Below are positions 7,831 to 15,378 of a stretch of 35,741 nucleotides of DNA, piece by piece. The notes below the pieces were generated by a model. The model worked only from the letters and a program-made list of their open reading frames with translations. It was not told the DNA's origin and made no database searches. The stretch's first letter is position 1; each line of letters begins with the position of its first letter. This DNA is from JBBIMP01 sp037444305 (GTDB lineage: Bacteria; Acidobacteriota; UBA6911): assembly GCA_037444305.1 (NCBI GenBank), contig JBBIMP010000049.1, positions 1 to 35,741 on the forward strand, in the 5' to 3' direction. A program made the translations under genes and the position numbers.

Positions 7831-8153
7831 CTGTTCCATCGAAAAGGAACAGACCAGCCGGCGCAGCCGCTTCCTCCAGCTCGCTCGCATCGGGCTCCGT
7901 TTGAATATTCACCCAAATCAGATAGATGGGCAGGCCCATGGTGCGCTCCAGGCGGGGTTGATCGTTGGCTTTCATCCGGGCGCGGGCCTTTCCCGTGTGG
8001 CGGAATACACCTTATGGGGTCACGAGTTTTGATTCTGGCATCGCGGATGCGGTCCCACGAGGACAAACTAGGGTGGGTAATGGCTGGAAGTCAAGAATTT
8101 ACCCAATGCCCACCGTGCGTCGCCCGACGAGCTCGCGAAGGTCGCCGGCGCTG
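7831..8153. other. Intergenic stretch without a supported gene
   Basis: About 320 bp after the hydrolase gene. Short open frames occur on both strands, but none has a ribosome binding site or a recognisable domain. The sequence leads into the TPR fragment at 8154 and may be degraded coding DNA. Confidence 0.5.
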
Positions 8154-8411
8154 ATGGCACGGATCCGTCCGGAAAGCCCTCAGGTTTACTGCCACCTGGC
8201 GAGAGCCCATGCGCTGAAAGCCGACCGGAAAGGGGCTCTTAATGCGCTGGAGAAGGCGGTGGGCCCGGGCTTCGACGGCGTGGCGGAACTGGAAAGCAGC
8301 CCGGACTTCGAAGCGGTCAGGAGCGATCCCGCCTTCCAGAAAATGCTGGAGGTCCTCAGAAAAAGGCCGGGCGAGGGCTCAAGGGTGGAGCTGCGACTAT
8401 TTCAAGTTTGA
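8154..8411 (+). pseudogene. C-terminal fragment of a tetratricopeptide-repeat protein
   Basis: The 85 codons include a TPR-like helix pair (YCHLARAHALKADRKGAL, NALEKAV) and the phrase ESSPDFEAVRSDP with FQKML after it. This phrase is the usual end of large Acidobacteria-type TPR proteins, where the last repeats read as 'load of the last unit, previous range, row position'. There is no ribosome binding site, and the upstream sequence is not continuous with a TPR array. I therefore treat it as a leftover of a much longer gene. The 3' end overlaps by 15 nt the end of a small convergent frame. Confidence 0.5.
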
Positions 8412-8651
8412 GTTGGGCTGGAAAGCCGGCCCGGTGAGTTCGTGACTCGGGGAAAGGATGATCACGTCCTGCCCGATGGCCCGCTGCTCTTCGCGGCTGA
8501 ACGCATGGTCCACCGCACCCTCGCGATGCATCTTTTCATGGGCGATGAGATAACCGTTGGAGGGACTCACCCTGCGAAATTTCCCCTGGGGGGAGAAGTA
8601 GTAGAGGTAGTCGGCGATTTCCTTCCACGATTGAAGCTCGGATGCCATCAT
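8397..8651 (-). CDS. Small hypothetical protein (84 aa)
   Basis: I do not recognise this protein. It would start at one of two adjacent ATGs (8651 or 8648). The leader is AT-rich, with no clear ribosome binding site. The N-terminus ELQSWKEIADYL resembles the first helix of the helix-turn-helix found at the start of many Acidobacteria TPR/PD40 regulators, but the rest does not continue that fold. The neighbouring TPR fragment hints that both may be pieces of one decayed regulator on opposite strands. It could also be a spurious frame. Confidence 0.33.
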   Translation of the reverse strand: MMASELQSWKEIADYLYYFSPQGKFRRVSPSNGYLIAHEKMHREGAVDHAFSREEQRAIGQDVIILSPSHELTGPAFQPNSNLK

Positions 8652-8855
8652 CGAAAATATATATGCCGATAAGGGATAGGGCAGTGCCGGTAACCCGGAC
8701 CGGAGAATATCACAGGCCCTTGCATGCCCTGTCCATAAAATAGCCTGCCCGGGAACCTGCGGTCGGCATATCCTAGGCAACAACATTCATCGGGCTTCCC
8801 AATCCCCCGCGCCACACGAGGATCGGGTGGCGGGCTTTCACCAAGGAGGCAGGCC

Positions 8856-9126
8856 ATGTTCGATTTCATGCTGACGGATGAAGAGCAGCGCTGGCGCGAC
8901 CGCGCGCGGAAATTTGTCAGGACACAGGTGGAACCGGAGTACCTGCGGGCGATGGACCGGGACCAACGAAATCATGAGCGCCATGATCCAGCACGACTGC
9001 TACGAGGAATTCCTGGGCGGGCAGGATCTTTTCCGGGATGCGGAGCCGGATGCCATGCACCCGGAAGCCGGCGAGAAGGTCTTCAACGAGGCGGACATGT
9101 GGCGGCTTTACGAGGACGGCGCCTGA
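8856..9126 (+). pseudogene. Internally deleted acyl-CoA dehydrogenase
   Basis: A good ribosome binding site (AAGGAGG) and ATG 8856 open about 35 codons of a normal acyl-CoA dehydrogenase N-terminus (FMLTDEEQRWRDRARKF). The frame then shifts at about 8962 into GTNEIMSAMI plus ~45 further residues, ending at 9126. GTNEIM is the C-terminal flavin-contact motif of the family. Some 300 central residues are missing. The break falls in a short GGGAC-like repeat, as expected for deletion between microhomologies. The protein cannot be functional. Confidence 0.7.
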
Positions 9127-9152
9127 TTCGGCATCCGGGATCAGGCTTGGAA

Positions 9153-9220
9153 GGACGCGGAAGAACGCCGGCAGGGCTTTTGCCGTGGCCTTCTGTGTTT
9201 GTCTGTGTTCATCCGCGTCC
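9153..9220. repeat. Imperfect palindromic repeat
   Basis: The arms 9153-9166 and 9207-9220 are reverse complements at 13 of 14 positions (GGACGCGGAAGAAC against GTTCATCCGCGTCC). They enclose an inner stem CGGCA/TGCCG at 9169-9185. The right part resembles the 'GTGTTCATCCGCGTCC' type of intergenic repeat seen in many GC-rich genomes. The rest of 9127-9275 holds no gene. Confidence 0.5.
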
Positions 9221-9275
9221 CCTGCTCCCCCCCGATCCCGGGAATGGCCCAGATTCGGGAAAATCTCTTGCTCTA

Positions 9276-9304
9276 TTGTGTTTTGCCGGGCCTTCCTTTA
9301 AGAT
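9276..9304 (+). promoter_or_regulatory. Candidate promoter of the cold-shock gene
   Basis: TTGTGT (9276-9281) and TAAGAT (9299-9304) are separated by 17 bp. A start near 9311 would give a ~170-nt leader, of the long structured kind common for cspA-type mRNAs. Confidence 0.4.
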
Positions 9305-9349
9305 AGAGGCCTTGTTTATCAGGTTTTTGTAACAATCGGCAGGTACAAG

Positions 9350-9388
9350 CGGCTGCAACTCCTGATAGTGAGGGCAGCCGTTTTTTTT
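9350..9388 (+). terminator. Hairpin plus T8 in the leader of the cold-shock gene (terminator or attenuator)
   Basis: Stem CGGCTGC/GCAGCCG (9350-9356 and 9374-9380), a 17-nt loop, then eight T residues. It lies about 95 nt upstream of the csp start and downstream of the candidate promoter. It could be an intrinsic terminator for upstream transcription or a temperature-sensitive attenuator. The second option is inference. Confidence 0.55.
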
Positions 9389-9443
9389 GGCCTACGGTCC
9401 GAGCCGTTGCGAGAACGATAAAACAGGGAGTTTAACAACAAAT

Positions 9444-9460
9444 CCCGCCTGCAAGGCGGG
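9444..9460 (+). promoter_or_regulatory. Hairpin just upstream of the csp ribosome binding site
   Basis: Perfect 7-bp stem CCCGCCT/AGGCGGG with a GCA loop, ending 21 nt before the ATG. It may affect ribosome access or mRNA stability. Confidence 0.45.
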
Positions 9461-9481
9461 CGAACACAGGAAAGAGTTTCA

Positions 9482-9688
9482 ATGAACAAAGAACAGGGAA
9501 TTGTTAAGTGGTTCAGCAACGAAAAAGGCTACGGCTTTGTCACCCGTGATTCGGGCGATGATGTTTTCGTGCACCACTCGGCCATACAGGCCACTGGCTT
9601 CAAGTCGCTCAACGAGGGCGATCGGATTGAGTTTGAAGTAGCCCGCGGCCCCAAGGGGCTCCAGGCGCAAAACGTGGTGAAACTGTAA
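9482..9688 (+). CDS. CspA-family cold-shock protein
   Basis: A 68-aa single cold-shock domain, the standard length. RNP1 is at residues 15-20 (KGYGFV) and RNP2 at 28-33 (VFVHHS). The surface aromatic residues W10, F11, Y17, F19 and F29 needed for single-stranded nucleic-acid binding are in place. CSPs act as RNA chaperones, melting mRNA structure in the cytoplasm. The long leader with two hairpins suggests post-transcriptional control. The RRM gene follows after 93 nt on the same strand and is probably co-transcribed. Confidence 0.95.
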   Translation: MNKEQGIVKWFSNEKGYGFVTRDSGDDVFVHHSAIQATGFKSLNEGDRIEFEVARGPKGLQAQNVVKL

Positions 9689-9695
9689 GCGGACG

Positions 9696-9746
9696 CTGCA
9701 GAGGGGCTCCGCCAGGGCGCTCGCCCTCGCGGGGCCCTCTTTGCAG
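9696..9746 (+). promoter_or_regulatory. Large intergenic hairpin between csp and the RRM gene
   Basis: CTGCAGAGGGG pairs with CCCTCTTTGCAG, and CCAGGGCG pairs with CGCCCTCG inside. Together they form a long interrupted stem around the loop near 9719-9722. No T-run follows directly, so it is better read as an mRNA processing, stability or partial-termination element that sets the ratio of the two proteins. Confidence 0.5.
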
Positions 9747-9781
9747 TCGGCGCTTTTCACCTTCTGAGAGAACAAAAAATA

Positions 9782-10168
9782 ATGCCGAACAAACTTTTTA
9801 TCGGAAACCTGTCGTTCAACATGCCCGACGGCGAGCTGAACCGGCTTTTCGCCGAAATGAACATTCCAGTGGTCAACGTCAAGGTGATGCGGGATGTCAA
9901 CACCGGGAGATCGCGCGGGTTTGCCTTTGCCGAGCTGGCCCCCGAGGCGGACATGGAAGCCGCCATCAAGGGATTGAACGGCAAAGTGCTCGACGGCCGG
10001 GCCCTGACCGTGAACGAGGCGCGCCCGCAGGAAAGGCGTGAACCGCGGGGCGGGGACTTCGGCCAGAGTCGCGGCAGGTTTGACCAGCGCGGCGGGAATC
10101 GGGACCGCGATCGCGGAGGGCGAGACCGCCGCGATCGTGACCGCGATCGCGGGCCGCAGCTCTACTAG
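9782..10168 (+). CDS. RRM-domain RNA-binding protein with arginine/glycine/aspartate-rich tail
   Basis: A 128-aa protein with one RNA recognition motif in residues 3-80: RNP2 at 5-10 (LFIGNL) and RNP1 at 45-52 (RGFAFAEL). The tail (about 84-125) is disordered and rich in Arg, Gly and Asp, with repeated RD and RGG-like steps. Bacterial RRM proteins of this form are found in cyanobacteria and several other phyla and often respond to cold. The pairing with a cold-shock gene fits a joint role in RNA metabolism. The ribosome binding site is weak (GAGAG about 11 nt upstream). Confidence 0.93.
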   Translation: MPNKLFIGNLSFNMPDGELNRLFAEMNIPVVNVKVMRDVNTGRSRGFAFAELAPEADMEAAIKGLNGKVLDGRALTVNEARPQERREPRGGDFGQSRGRFDQRGGNRDRDRGGRDRRDRDRDRGPQLY

Positions 10169-10193
10169 CGCAGGGCTCCCGCTCAACCTTCCA

Positions 10194-10219
10194 GGGGTGC
10201 CGTGTTCACGCGGTACCCC
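10194..10219. terminator. Intergenic hairpin between convergent RRM and LSm genes
   Basis: GGGGTGCCG pairs with CGGTACCCC (one G:U) around a TGTTCACG-type loop, 26 nt after the RRM stop. There is no T-run, so it may be a weak bidirectional terminator or just a stabilising 3' structure. The remaining intergenic DNA to 10312 shows nothing further. Confidence 0.35.
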
Positions 10220-10312
10220 CTCTACCCCTATTGATTCCGAGCCTGGGACAGGTGCGCCCGGGCGAGCGGGCGTGCGCGCGCCGGAGGGCGCGCCAGTGGC
10301 GCTGAACGCGTG

Positions 10313-10603
10313 TCAGTCCTCGACAATGTAGCGGACGCTTTCCTTCCGGAGAAAAATCTTCGGACCCCCTCCCGACGGGCCCAGGCTGAAGCAGTCCCGG
10401 TCATAGTAGCGGATCCGCCCCTGCAGCCGCTCTCCCGAGTGGAGTACGACGGTGACTGCGGAGCGCGAATTCACCAGCGCCCTCAAGTCGGTGGCCTCTG
10501 AGCCCGTGCTTTCCCCTGTGTGAAATTCCTCCTGCTCCTCCGGCGCGTTGCGCCGGCCGGCATGGCCGCGCGGGTGGAAACGTCGCTTCCTGTTGTCAGG
10601 CAT
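10313..10603 (-). CDS. Hfq-like LSm-domain RNA-binding protein
   Basis: A 96-aa protein starting at ATG 10603, chosen for the AGAGG site 5 nt upstream; the open frame runs further up but overlaps the divergent kinase gene. Residues ~41-95 form an LSm fold: Sm1-like VTVVLHSGERLQGRIRYYD at 50-68 and Sm2-like IFLRKESVRYI at 83-93. This matches Hfq, where the YKHAIS part of Sm2 is partly kept (LRKESV). The N-terminal ~35 residues are basic then acidic and probably disordered. Such divergent Hfq proteins are typical of Acidobacteria. It would form hexamers that pair sRNA and mRNA. It is convergent with two other RNA-binding genes. Confidence 0.75.
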   Translation of the reverse strand: MPDNRKRRFHPRGHAGRRNAPEEQEEFHTGESTGSEATDLRALVNSRSAVTVVLHSGERLQGRIRYYDRDCFSLGPSGGGPKIFLRKESVRYIVED

Positions 10604-10689
10604 AAAACCTCTTGAAGTTGTGATAGGTTTGTGGTGGTTGCCCCGGCAACCTGATAATAGATGGCCGGCGACGCAATGTCCACGGGGGG

Positions 10690-11616
10690 ATGATGACTGG
10701 TCCGGTAGTGATCGCCAACGGCAGGCTTCTCCGGGGCCGCTCGGCCGTGCAGTGGCAAGATGCCGTGGCGCAGCTGCGCTCATCCTTCGGCCGCGCCCTC
10801 GAGATTCAATACACGGCGGGCCCGGGGGACGCGGTCCGTCTGGCGCGCAACGCCCTGGCCGAAGGGGCCCGCTGGCTGATTGCCGCGGGCGGGGACGGCA
10901 CGGCGCACGAAGCTGCGAACGGGTTTTTCGAAACCGACTCAGGGGCCCCGTCGCCGGCGGACCTCAGCCTCCTCCCTTTCGGGTCTGGCAACGACTGGGC
11001 GCGCACCCTCGGCATCCCTCTGGATGCGCGCACGGCCGTGCAGCTGCTGACCCGTTCGCGGCCGCGCCGCGTGGACCTGGGCCACGCCAGGTTTCGCGGC
11101 CCGGATGGCGCCACCGAGGAGAGGTTGTTTCTGAACATGGCGGAGGCCGGCGTGGGGGCGGCCACGCTTGCGCGCCTGGCGCAGCGAGCCGGTGCGGTGG
11201 GGAGGGGGGGATACCTGTTTCACGCGGTGGTTCAGAAGATCCGGTACAAGCCGGTCAGGATCCGCCTCGAGGTGGACGGCAAACGCCTGGAATTGCCCGG
11301 CCCGGTGCTCAACCTCATGGCGGCCGGGGGACGGTTTTTCGGCGGCGGCCTCGAATGCGCTCCCATGGCGCGGCCGGACGACGGAAAGCTCGAGGCCATC
11401 GTCATCGGCGACGTCGGGTTCCTGGACCTGCTCGGTAACCTCCGCCGTTTTGCCCGCGGAACGTACCTCGGGCATCCCAAAGTAGTGCATCGCTCGGTCC
11501 GCAGGCTCAAAGCCTGGTCGGAGTCTGCGGTCCCTTTCGAGCTGGACGGCGAGTTCGTGGGCTCGCTGCCCGTGGAAATGGAAGTGCTGCCGCGGGCCCT
11601 GAGCGTACGCTGCTGA
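10690..11616 (+). CDS. Diacylglycerol-kinase-family lipid kinase (YegS/DgkB-like)
   Basis: A 308-aa cytoplasmic or peripheral-membrane lipid kinase. GGDGT at residues 67-71 is the nucleotide-binding signature, followed by PFGSGNDWART near 95-105 and the ...LDGEFVG... strand near the C-terminus, as in the DAGK_cat/YegS C-terminal domain pair. The length is typical. Start ATG 10690 or 10693; GGGGGG lies directly upstream, so 10693 is possible. Members phosphorylate diacylglycerol, sphingosine or other lipids; the substrate is not predictable here. The gene is divergent from the LSm gene, with an 86-bp shared promoter region. Confidence 0.9.
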   Translation: MMTGPVVIANGRLLRGRSAVQWQDAVAQLRSSFGRALEIQYTAGPGDAVRLARNALAEGARWLIAAGGDGTAHEAANGFFETDSGAPSPADLSLLPFGSGNDWARTLGIPLDARTAVQLLTRSRPRRVDLGHARFRGPDGATEERLFLNMAEAGVGAATLARLAQRAGAVGRGGYLFHAVVQKIRYKPVRIRLEVDGKRLELPGPVLNLMAAGGRFFGGGLECAPMARPDDGKLEAIVIGDVGFLDLLGNLRRFARGTYLGHPKVVHRSVRRLKAWSESAVPFELDGEFVGSLPVEMEVLPRALSVRC

Positions 11617-11657
11617 CTGCCGGCCGGAACGCATCCGGACAAACCGGGGAGGTGGAC

Positions 11658-12971
11658 ATGATGACGCGTTTTGGAAATCCCGGCATGACGGTTCTGGCGC
11701 TGGCCCTGGCCGGGTGCACGGGCTGTGCCGGCGACCACAGGGTGAAAGAAATGGACAGAATCGCGGAATCCTACGTGACGCTCGTCCTCGCCGTCGGTGA
11801 ACACGATCCGGACTACGTGGACGCCTACTACGGCCCGGGGGAATGGCGCGAAGAGGCGCGGCGCAGGAAAAAGCCGCTGGATCAAATCCTCGACGAGGCG
11901 CGGCCATTGCTGGCCGCACTGAACGGGCTCGATTTTTCCGGGGCCGAGGAAATGCTCTCGCTGCGACACCGGTACCTGCAGAAGCAGCTGGGTGCCCTGG
12001 CCACGCGGGTGGAACACCTCCAGGGCCGCCGTCTGAGCTTCGACGAAGAGGCCCGGGCCCTGTACGACGTAAGCCCGCAGCCCCTCCCGGAAAGCCACTT
12101 TGACGAGATCCTCGCGTCGCTGGATGCGCTGGTTCCCGGCGGCGGACCGCTGCCGGAGCGCTATGGGGAATACCGCAGGGACTTCATCGTGCCGGCCGAC
12201 AAGCTTGATGCTGTCTTCCGGGCGGCAATCGACGAGGCACGCCGCCGGACCCGGGAAAGGATTCTGCTCCCGGAGAACGAGAGCTTCAGCCTGGAATACG
12301 TCACCGGCAAATCGTGGAGCGCCTATAACTGGTACAAGGGGAACTATGCAAGCCTAATCCAGCTGAACACCGATCTCCCGGTATACATCGACAGCGCCCT
12401 GGACCTGGCCTGCCACGAGGGCTACCCGGGGCATCATGTCTACAACGTGCTGCTGGAGAAGAACCTGGTGGCGGAGCGCGGCTGGGTGGAGTTTTCCGTT
12501 TACCCGCTCTTCAGCCCCCAGTCGCTGATCGCCGAAGGGACCGCAAATTTCGGCATCGAGGTGGTGTTCCCTCCGCGGGAGAGGCTGGCGTTCGCACGGC
12601 GCGTGCTCTTTCCGCTGGCAGGGCTGGATCCCGGGCGGGCCGAGCGCTTCTTCATGGTGATGGACCTGGTCTCGCGGCTGAGCCACGCGGGGAACGAGGC
12701 GGCCCGCCGCTACCTGGACGGCGAGATCGGCCGGGATGAAGCCGCCGAGTGGCTGCACCGCCGGTCATTGATGTCCATGGAGCGCGCGCTCCAGCGAATG
12801 CGGTTCATCGAGCAGTACCGCAGCTACGTGATCAATTACAACCTGGGGCAGGATATCGTGAAGGCCTACGTCGAGGCCCGCGGCGGGACCGCCGACCGGC
12901 CCGACCGGCGCTGGGAGGAGTTTGCCAAGCTGATATCCACGCCGCGGGTCCCGTCGGCCCTGCAGGAATGA
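11658..12971 (+). CDS. DUF885-family zinc peptidase lipoprotein
   Basis: A 437-aa exported protein. ATG 11658 follows GGGGAGG; the GTG at 11652 is less likely. A hydrophobic leader ends in a lipobox (LAGC), so the mature protein is probably lipid-anchored. The metal motif HEGYPGHH is at residues 253-260, and a second acidic residue follows in EGTANFGIE. This matches DUF885, a group distantly related to gluzincin metallopeptidases. The protein is shorter than the usual 550-600 aa DUF885 proteins. It probably degrades peptides at the cell surface. It is convergent with the DUF3347 gene, only 26 nt away. Confidence 0.83.
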   Translation: MMTRFGNPGMTVLALALAGCTGCAGDHRVKEMDRIAESYVTLVLAVGEHDPDYVDAYYGPGEWREEARRRKKPLDQILDEARPLLAALNGLDFSGAEEMLSLRHRYLQKQLGALATRVEHLQGRRLSFDEEARALYDVSPQPLPESHFDEILASLDALVPGGGPLPERYGEYRRDFIVPADKLDAVFRAAIDEARRRTRERILLPENESFSLEYVTGKSWSAYNWYKGNYASLIQLNTDLPVYIDSALDLACHEGYPGHHVYNVLLEKNLVAERGWVEFSVYPLFSPQSLIAEGTANFGIEVVFPPRERLAFARRVLFPLAGLDPGRAERFFMVMDLVSRLSHAGNEAARRYLDGEIGRDEAAEWLHRRSLMSMERALQRMRFIEQYRSYVINYNLGQDIVKAYVEARGGTADRPDRRWEEFAKLISTPRVPSALQE

Positions 12972-12997
12972 AGCCCGGGCCCGCGGCGCGGATCGGG

Positions 12998-13426
12998 TCA
13001 GAATTTCTTCTTGAACGTGCCGCAGTGGAGCATGCGCGATCCGAAGTACGGATTCATGATCTTCCCGTCCTTCTGGATCCAGTGCGCTCCCTTGTCGTTG
13101 TCGGCCATGGGGCAGAAAGCGATGGCGTATCCCTTCGGGTAGTCCCCCTTGACCACCGCCTCCGAAAGCGGCTTGAAGGCCGCCCGCATCAACTTGATGG
13201 TCTCCACGGCGGCGGCGTCGGCCGCGAGTTTCTCGATTTCGCCCTCGGCGGATGCCGCCAGGGCGTCCATGGCCGTCTTGGCGGCCGCGAAATTGTCCGC
13301 GGCCAGCGCTTCCTGCGCGGCGATGTAGGCGTCCAGGGCCTTGCCGCCGAGCGGACCCGGCGAAGCCATGGCGCAGACCATCGCCGGAAGAAGCAGGATG
13401 CAAAGCGCGGTGGTAAACGATCTCAT
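12998..13426 (-). CDS. Exported DUF3347-domain protein
   Basis: A 142-aa secreted protein with a signal peptide (MRSFTTALCILLLPAMVCA, cut near residue 19-21). GGAGG sits 4 nt before the ATG. A helical region (~25-95) is followed by a short conserved end with C105-P-M107 (AFCPMA) and M132, H134 and C135 (MLHCG). This Cys/Met/His-rich end marks DUF3347, the domain also found at the C-terminus of some CusB-like efflux proteins, and suggests copper or other soft-metal binding. The domain occurs alone here. The role is inferred from family and residues. Confidence 0.8.
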   Translation of the reverse strand: MRSFTTALCILLLPAMVCAMASPGPLGGKALDAYIAAQEALAADNFAAAKTAMDALAASAEGEIEKLAADAAAVETIKLMRAAFKPLSEAVVKGDYPKGYAIAFCPMADNDKGAHWIQKDGKIMNPYFGSRMLHCGTFKKKF

Positions 13427-13541
13427 GAAACCTCCAATCTAATCTCTTGATTCAACCCGTCCTGACACCAGGGAAACTTTAGCATATCGCCAAAATCCCT
13501 GCGGCCCTCAGATGCGCCGGAGGCAGAGGGGTTTCCAACCG

Positions 13542-15083
13542 TCATTTCACCGGCGCCGCCAGGAACAGGTCCGCTCCGGGGCCCACGGGGATGCCGAATA
13601 CCAGGAAGATGGAGAGCAGCATCATCCAGAGTATGCCGAACGTGAACGTGTATGGGAGCATGGTCGCGATCACCGTGCCGATGCCCGCCTTCGGTTCGTA
13701 CCGGGCCATGAAAGCCACGATGAGGGCGAAGTAGGACATCATCGGGGAGATGATGTTCGTCACGCTGTCCCCCACGCGGTAGGCAGCCTGGACCAGCTCA
13801 GGCGAGTACCCCAGGAGCATGAACATGGGAATGAACACCGGCGCCATGATGGCCCACTTGGCCGACGCGCTTCCCATGACCAGGTTGATCAAGGCTGACA
13901 GTATGATGAACGAGAACATGAGCGGTATCGGGCCGAGCCCGGAGGCCTTGAGCACGGTGGCGCCCTCGATGGCGAGAATGAGCCCCAGGTTGGTCCAGTT
14001 GAAATAGGCGACGAACTGCGCCGCGAAGAACACCAGCACGGTGTAGACGCCCAAGGTCTCGATGGCCTTGCCCATTCCCTTGACCACGTCGGCGTCGTTC
14101 TTGATCGTGCGGGCGCCCACGCCGTAGGCCACCCCCATGATGATCGCCGCCAGGAAAATGAACGCCACGATCCCGCTGAGGAACGGGGACTTCAGGATGC
14201 TCCCCGTCTGCAGCTCGCGCAGGAAACCGCTCTGGGGGATCAGTCCCGCGAGGATGACAGCCGCGAAAACGAGCGCCGCGATCAGGGCGAAGCGCAATCC
14301 CCGCTTCTCGTTATCCGTCAGGCTCCGCAACTCCTCGGCCTTTTCCGTGCCCTCGTACTTGCCGAGCCGCGGCATCACGATCTTCTCTGTGACCCAGGTG
14401 CCGGCCAGAGCCAGGATCGGCGTGGAAGCGGCCAGGAAATAGTAGTTGCACGCCGGATTCACCTGGTAGCCGGGCGTGATGATGTGCGAGGCCTCCTGCG
14501 ACAACCCGGCAAGCAGGGGATCGATTGTCCCCAGGAGGAGATTGGCGCTGTACCCCCCGGAGACGCCGGCGAAGGCGGCCGCCATTCCTCCGATCGGGTG
14601 CCTTCCTGCCGCAAGGAAAATCACCCCCCCGAGGGGGATCAGCAGCACATAACCCACTTCGCTGGCCGTGTTCGAGAGGATGCCGGCGAAGACGATCACG
14701 AAAGTGAGCAGTCTTCGGGGAGCCGAGATCACCAGCAGCCGCAGACCCGTCCCGATCAGGCCGCTGCTCTCGGCGATGCCGATGCCGAGCATGGCAACGA
14801 ACACCGTCCCGAGCGGCGCGAAACCGGTGAAGTTGGTGACCATCGAGGTGAGGATCCGATGCAGTCCGGGAATGGAAAGCAGGTTCACCGGCTGAATCGT
14901 GGCCCCGGTCCCGGGATGCTGGACCGACAGGTTCATCAGGCTTGCCACCCAGGACATGAAGATGACGAACAGGGCAAACGATGCAAAGAGGGTTGCGGGG
15001 TGGGGCAGGGCGTTTCCGACTTTCTCCACCACGGTGAGGAATCGGCTGATATAGTCCCGCTTGGATTTCGTTTTTTCGGCCAT
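13542..15083 (-). CDS. AbgT-family transporter
   Basis: A 513-aa inner-membrane protein with many hydrophobic segments spread over its length. The family phrases FRxxx...VGNxLPHP, TASEVGYVLLIPL and NLLLGTIDPLLAG are present, as is the C-terminal SDSVTNIISPMMSY-like segment (here GDSVTNIISPMMSY). The ATG at 15083 has GAGGA 9 nt upstream. AbgT proteins import p-aminobenzoyl-glutamate or export sulfonamides, both driven by proton motive force. The direction and substrate are not readable here. It is near peptidase genes but not clearly in an operon with them (115-nt gap to the DUF3347 gene). Confidence 0.93.
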   Translation of the reverse strand: MAEKTKSKRDYISRFLTVVEKVGNALPHPATLFASFALFVIFMSWVASLMNLSVQHPGTGATIQPVNLLSIPGLHRILTSMVTNFTGFAPLGTVFVAMLGIGIAESSGLIGTGLRLLVISAPRRLLTFVIVFAGILSNTASEVGYVLLIPLGGVIFLAAGRHPIGGMAAAFAGVSGGYSANLLLGTIDPLLAGLSQEASHIITPGYQVNPACNYYFLAASTPILALAGTWVTEKIVMPRLGKYEGTEKAEELRSLTDNEKRGLRFALIAALVFAAVILAGLIPQSGFLRELQTGSILKSPFLSGIVAFIFLAAIIMGVAYGVGARTIKNDADVVKGMGKAIETLGVYTVLVFFAAQFVAYFNWTNLGLILAIEGATVLKASGLGPIPLMFSFIILSALINLVMGSASAKWAIMAPVFIPMFMLLGYSPELVQAAYRVGDSVTNIISPMMSYFALIVAFMARYEPKAGIGTVIATMLPYTFTFGILWMMLLSIFLVFGIPVGPGADLFLAAPVK

Positions 15084-15210
15084 TGTAGGTCCTCGCTAGG
15101 GATTCGCGCCATCCGCGGCCGTTTCCGGGAGTATAACCGCCGCACGATGCGGACGAATATATCAGCCCACGGACCAAATACAAGCAGTCTCCGTTACCGC
15201 ATCCTTTACT

Positions 15211-15289
15211 CTTTGTGCGGCTTTGTGCATTTGTGTCTTTGTGGTGAATGCTCTTCTGACTGTCGCCGCAGAGCCGCCAAGACACCAGG
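15211..15289. repeat. Degenerate dispersed repeat
   Basis: A run of TTTGTG units (15212, 15222, 15230, 15238) ends in TTTGTGTCTTTGTGGTGAA. It is followed by CGCCGCAGAGCCGCCAAGACAC, which is a loose reverse complement of the first part. The two halves form an imperfect palindrome. The motif resembles a type of intergenic repeat seen in many GC-rich genomes. The remaining part of the 570-bp gap 15084-15655 carries no gene I can support. Confidence 0.4.
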
Positions 15290-15353
15290 GTGCGCGCCGC
15301 GTTGCGGGCCATCACCGGGGAGATCCCGTTCACCGGAAAGCTGCCGGTGAGCC

Positions 15354-15378
15354 TGCCCGGCTTATATCCGGCCGGGCA
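15354..15378. repeat. Hairpin in the leader region of the lipid-synthase operon
   Basis: Perfect 8-bp stem TGCCCGGC/GCCGGGCA with a 9-nt loop, about 280 nt upstream of the acyl-CoA dehydrogenase start. It may be a terminator-like or regulatory structure; no T-run follows. Confidence 0.4.

Noticed and set aside
7775..7975. 66-aa minus-strand frame after the dienelactone-hydrolase-like gene
   Set aside because: It has a plausible-looking stretch (MGLPIYLIWVNIQTEPDAS), but there is no ribosome binding site, it overlaps the hydrolase C-terminus and it matches no domain I know. Not strong enough to list as a gene.
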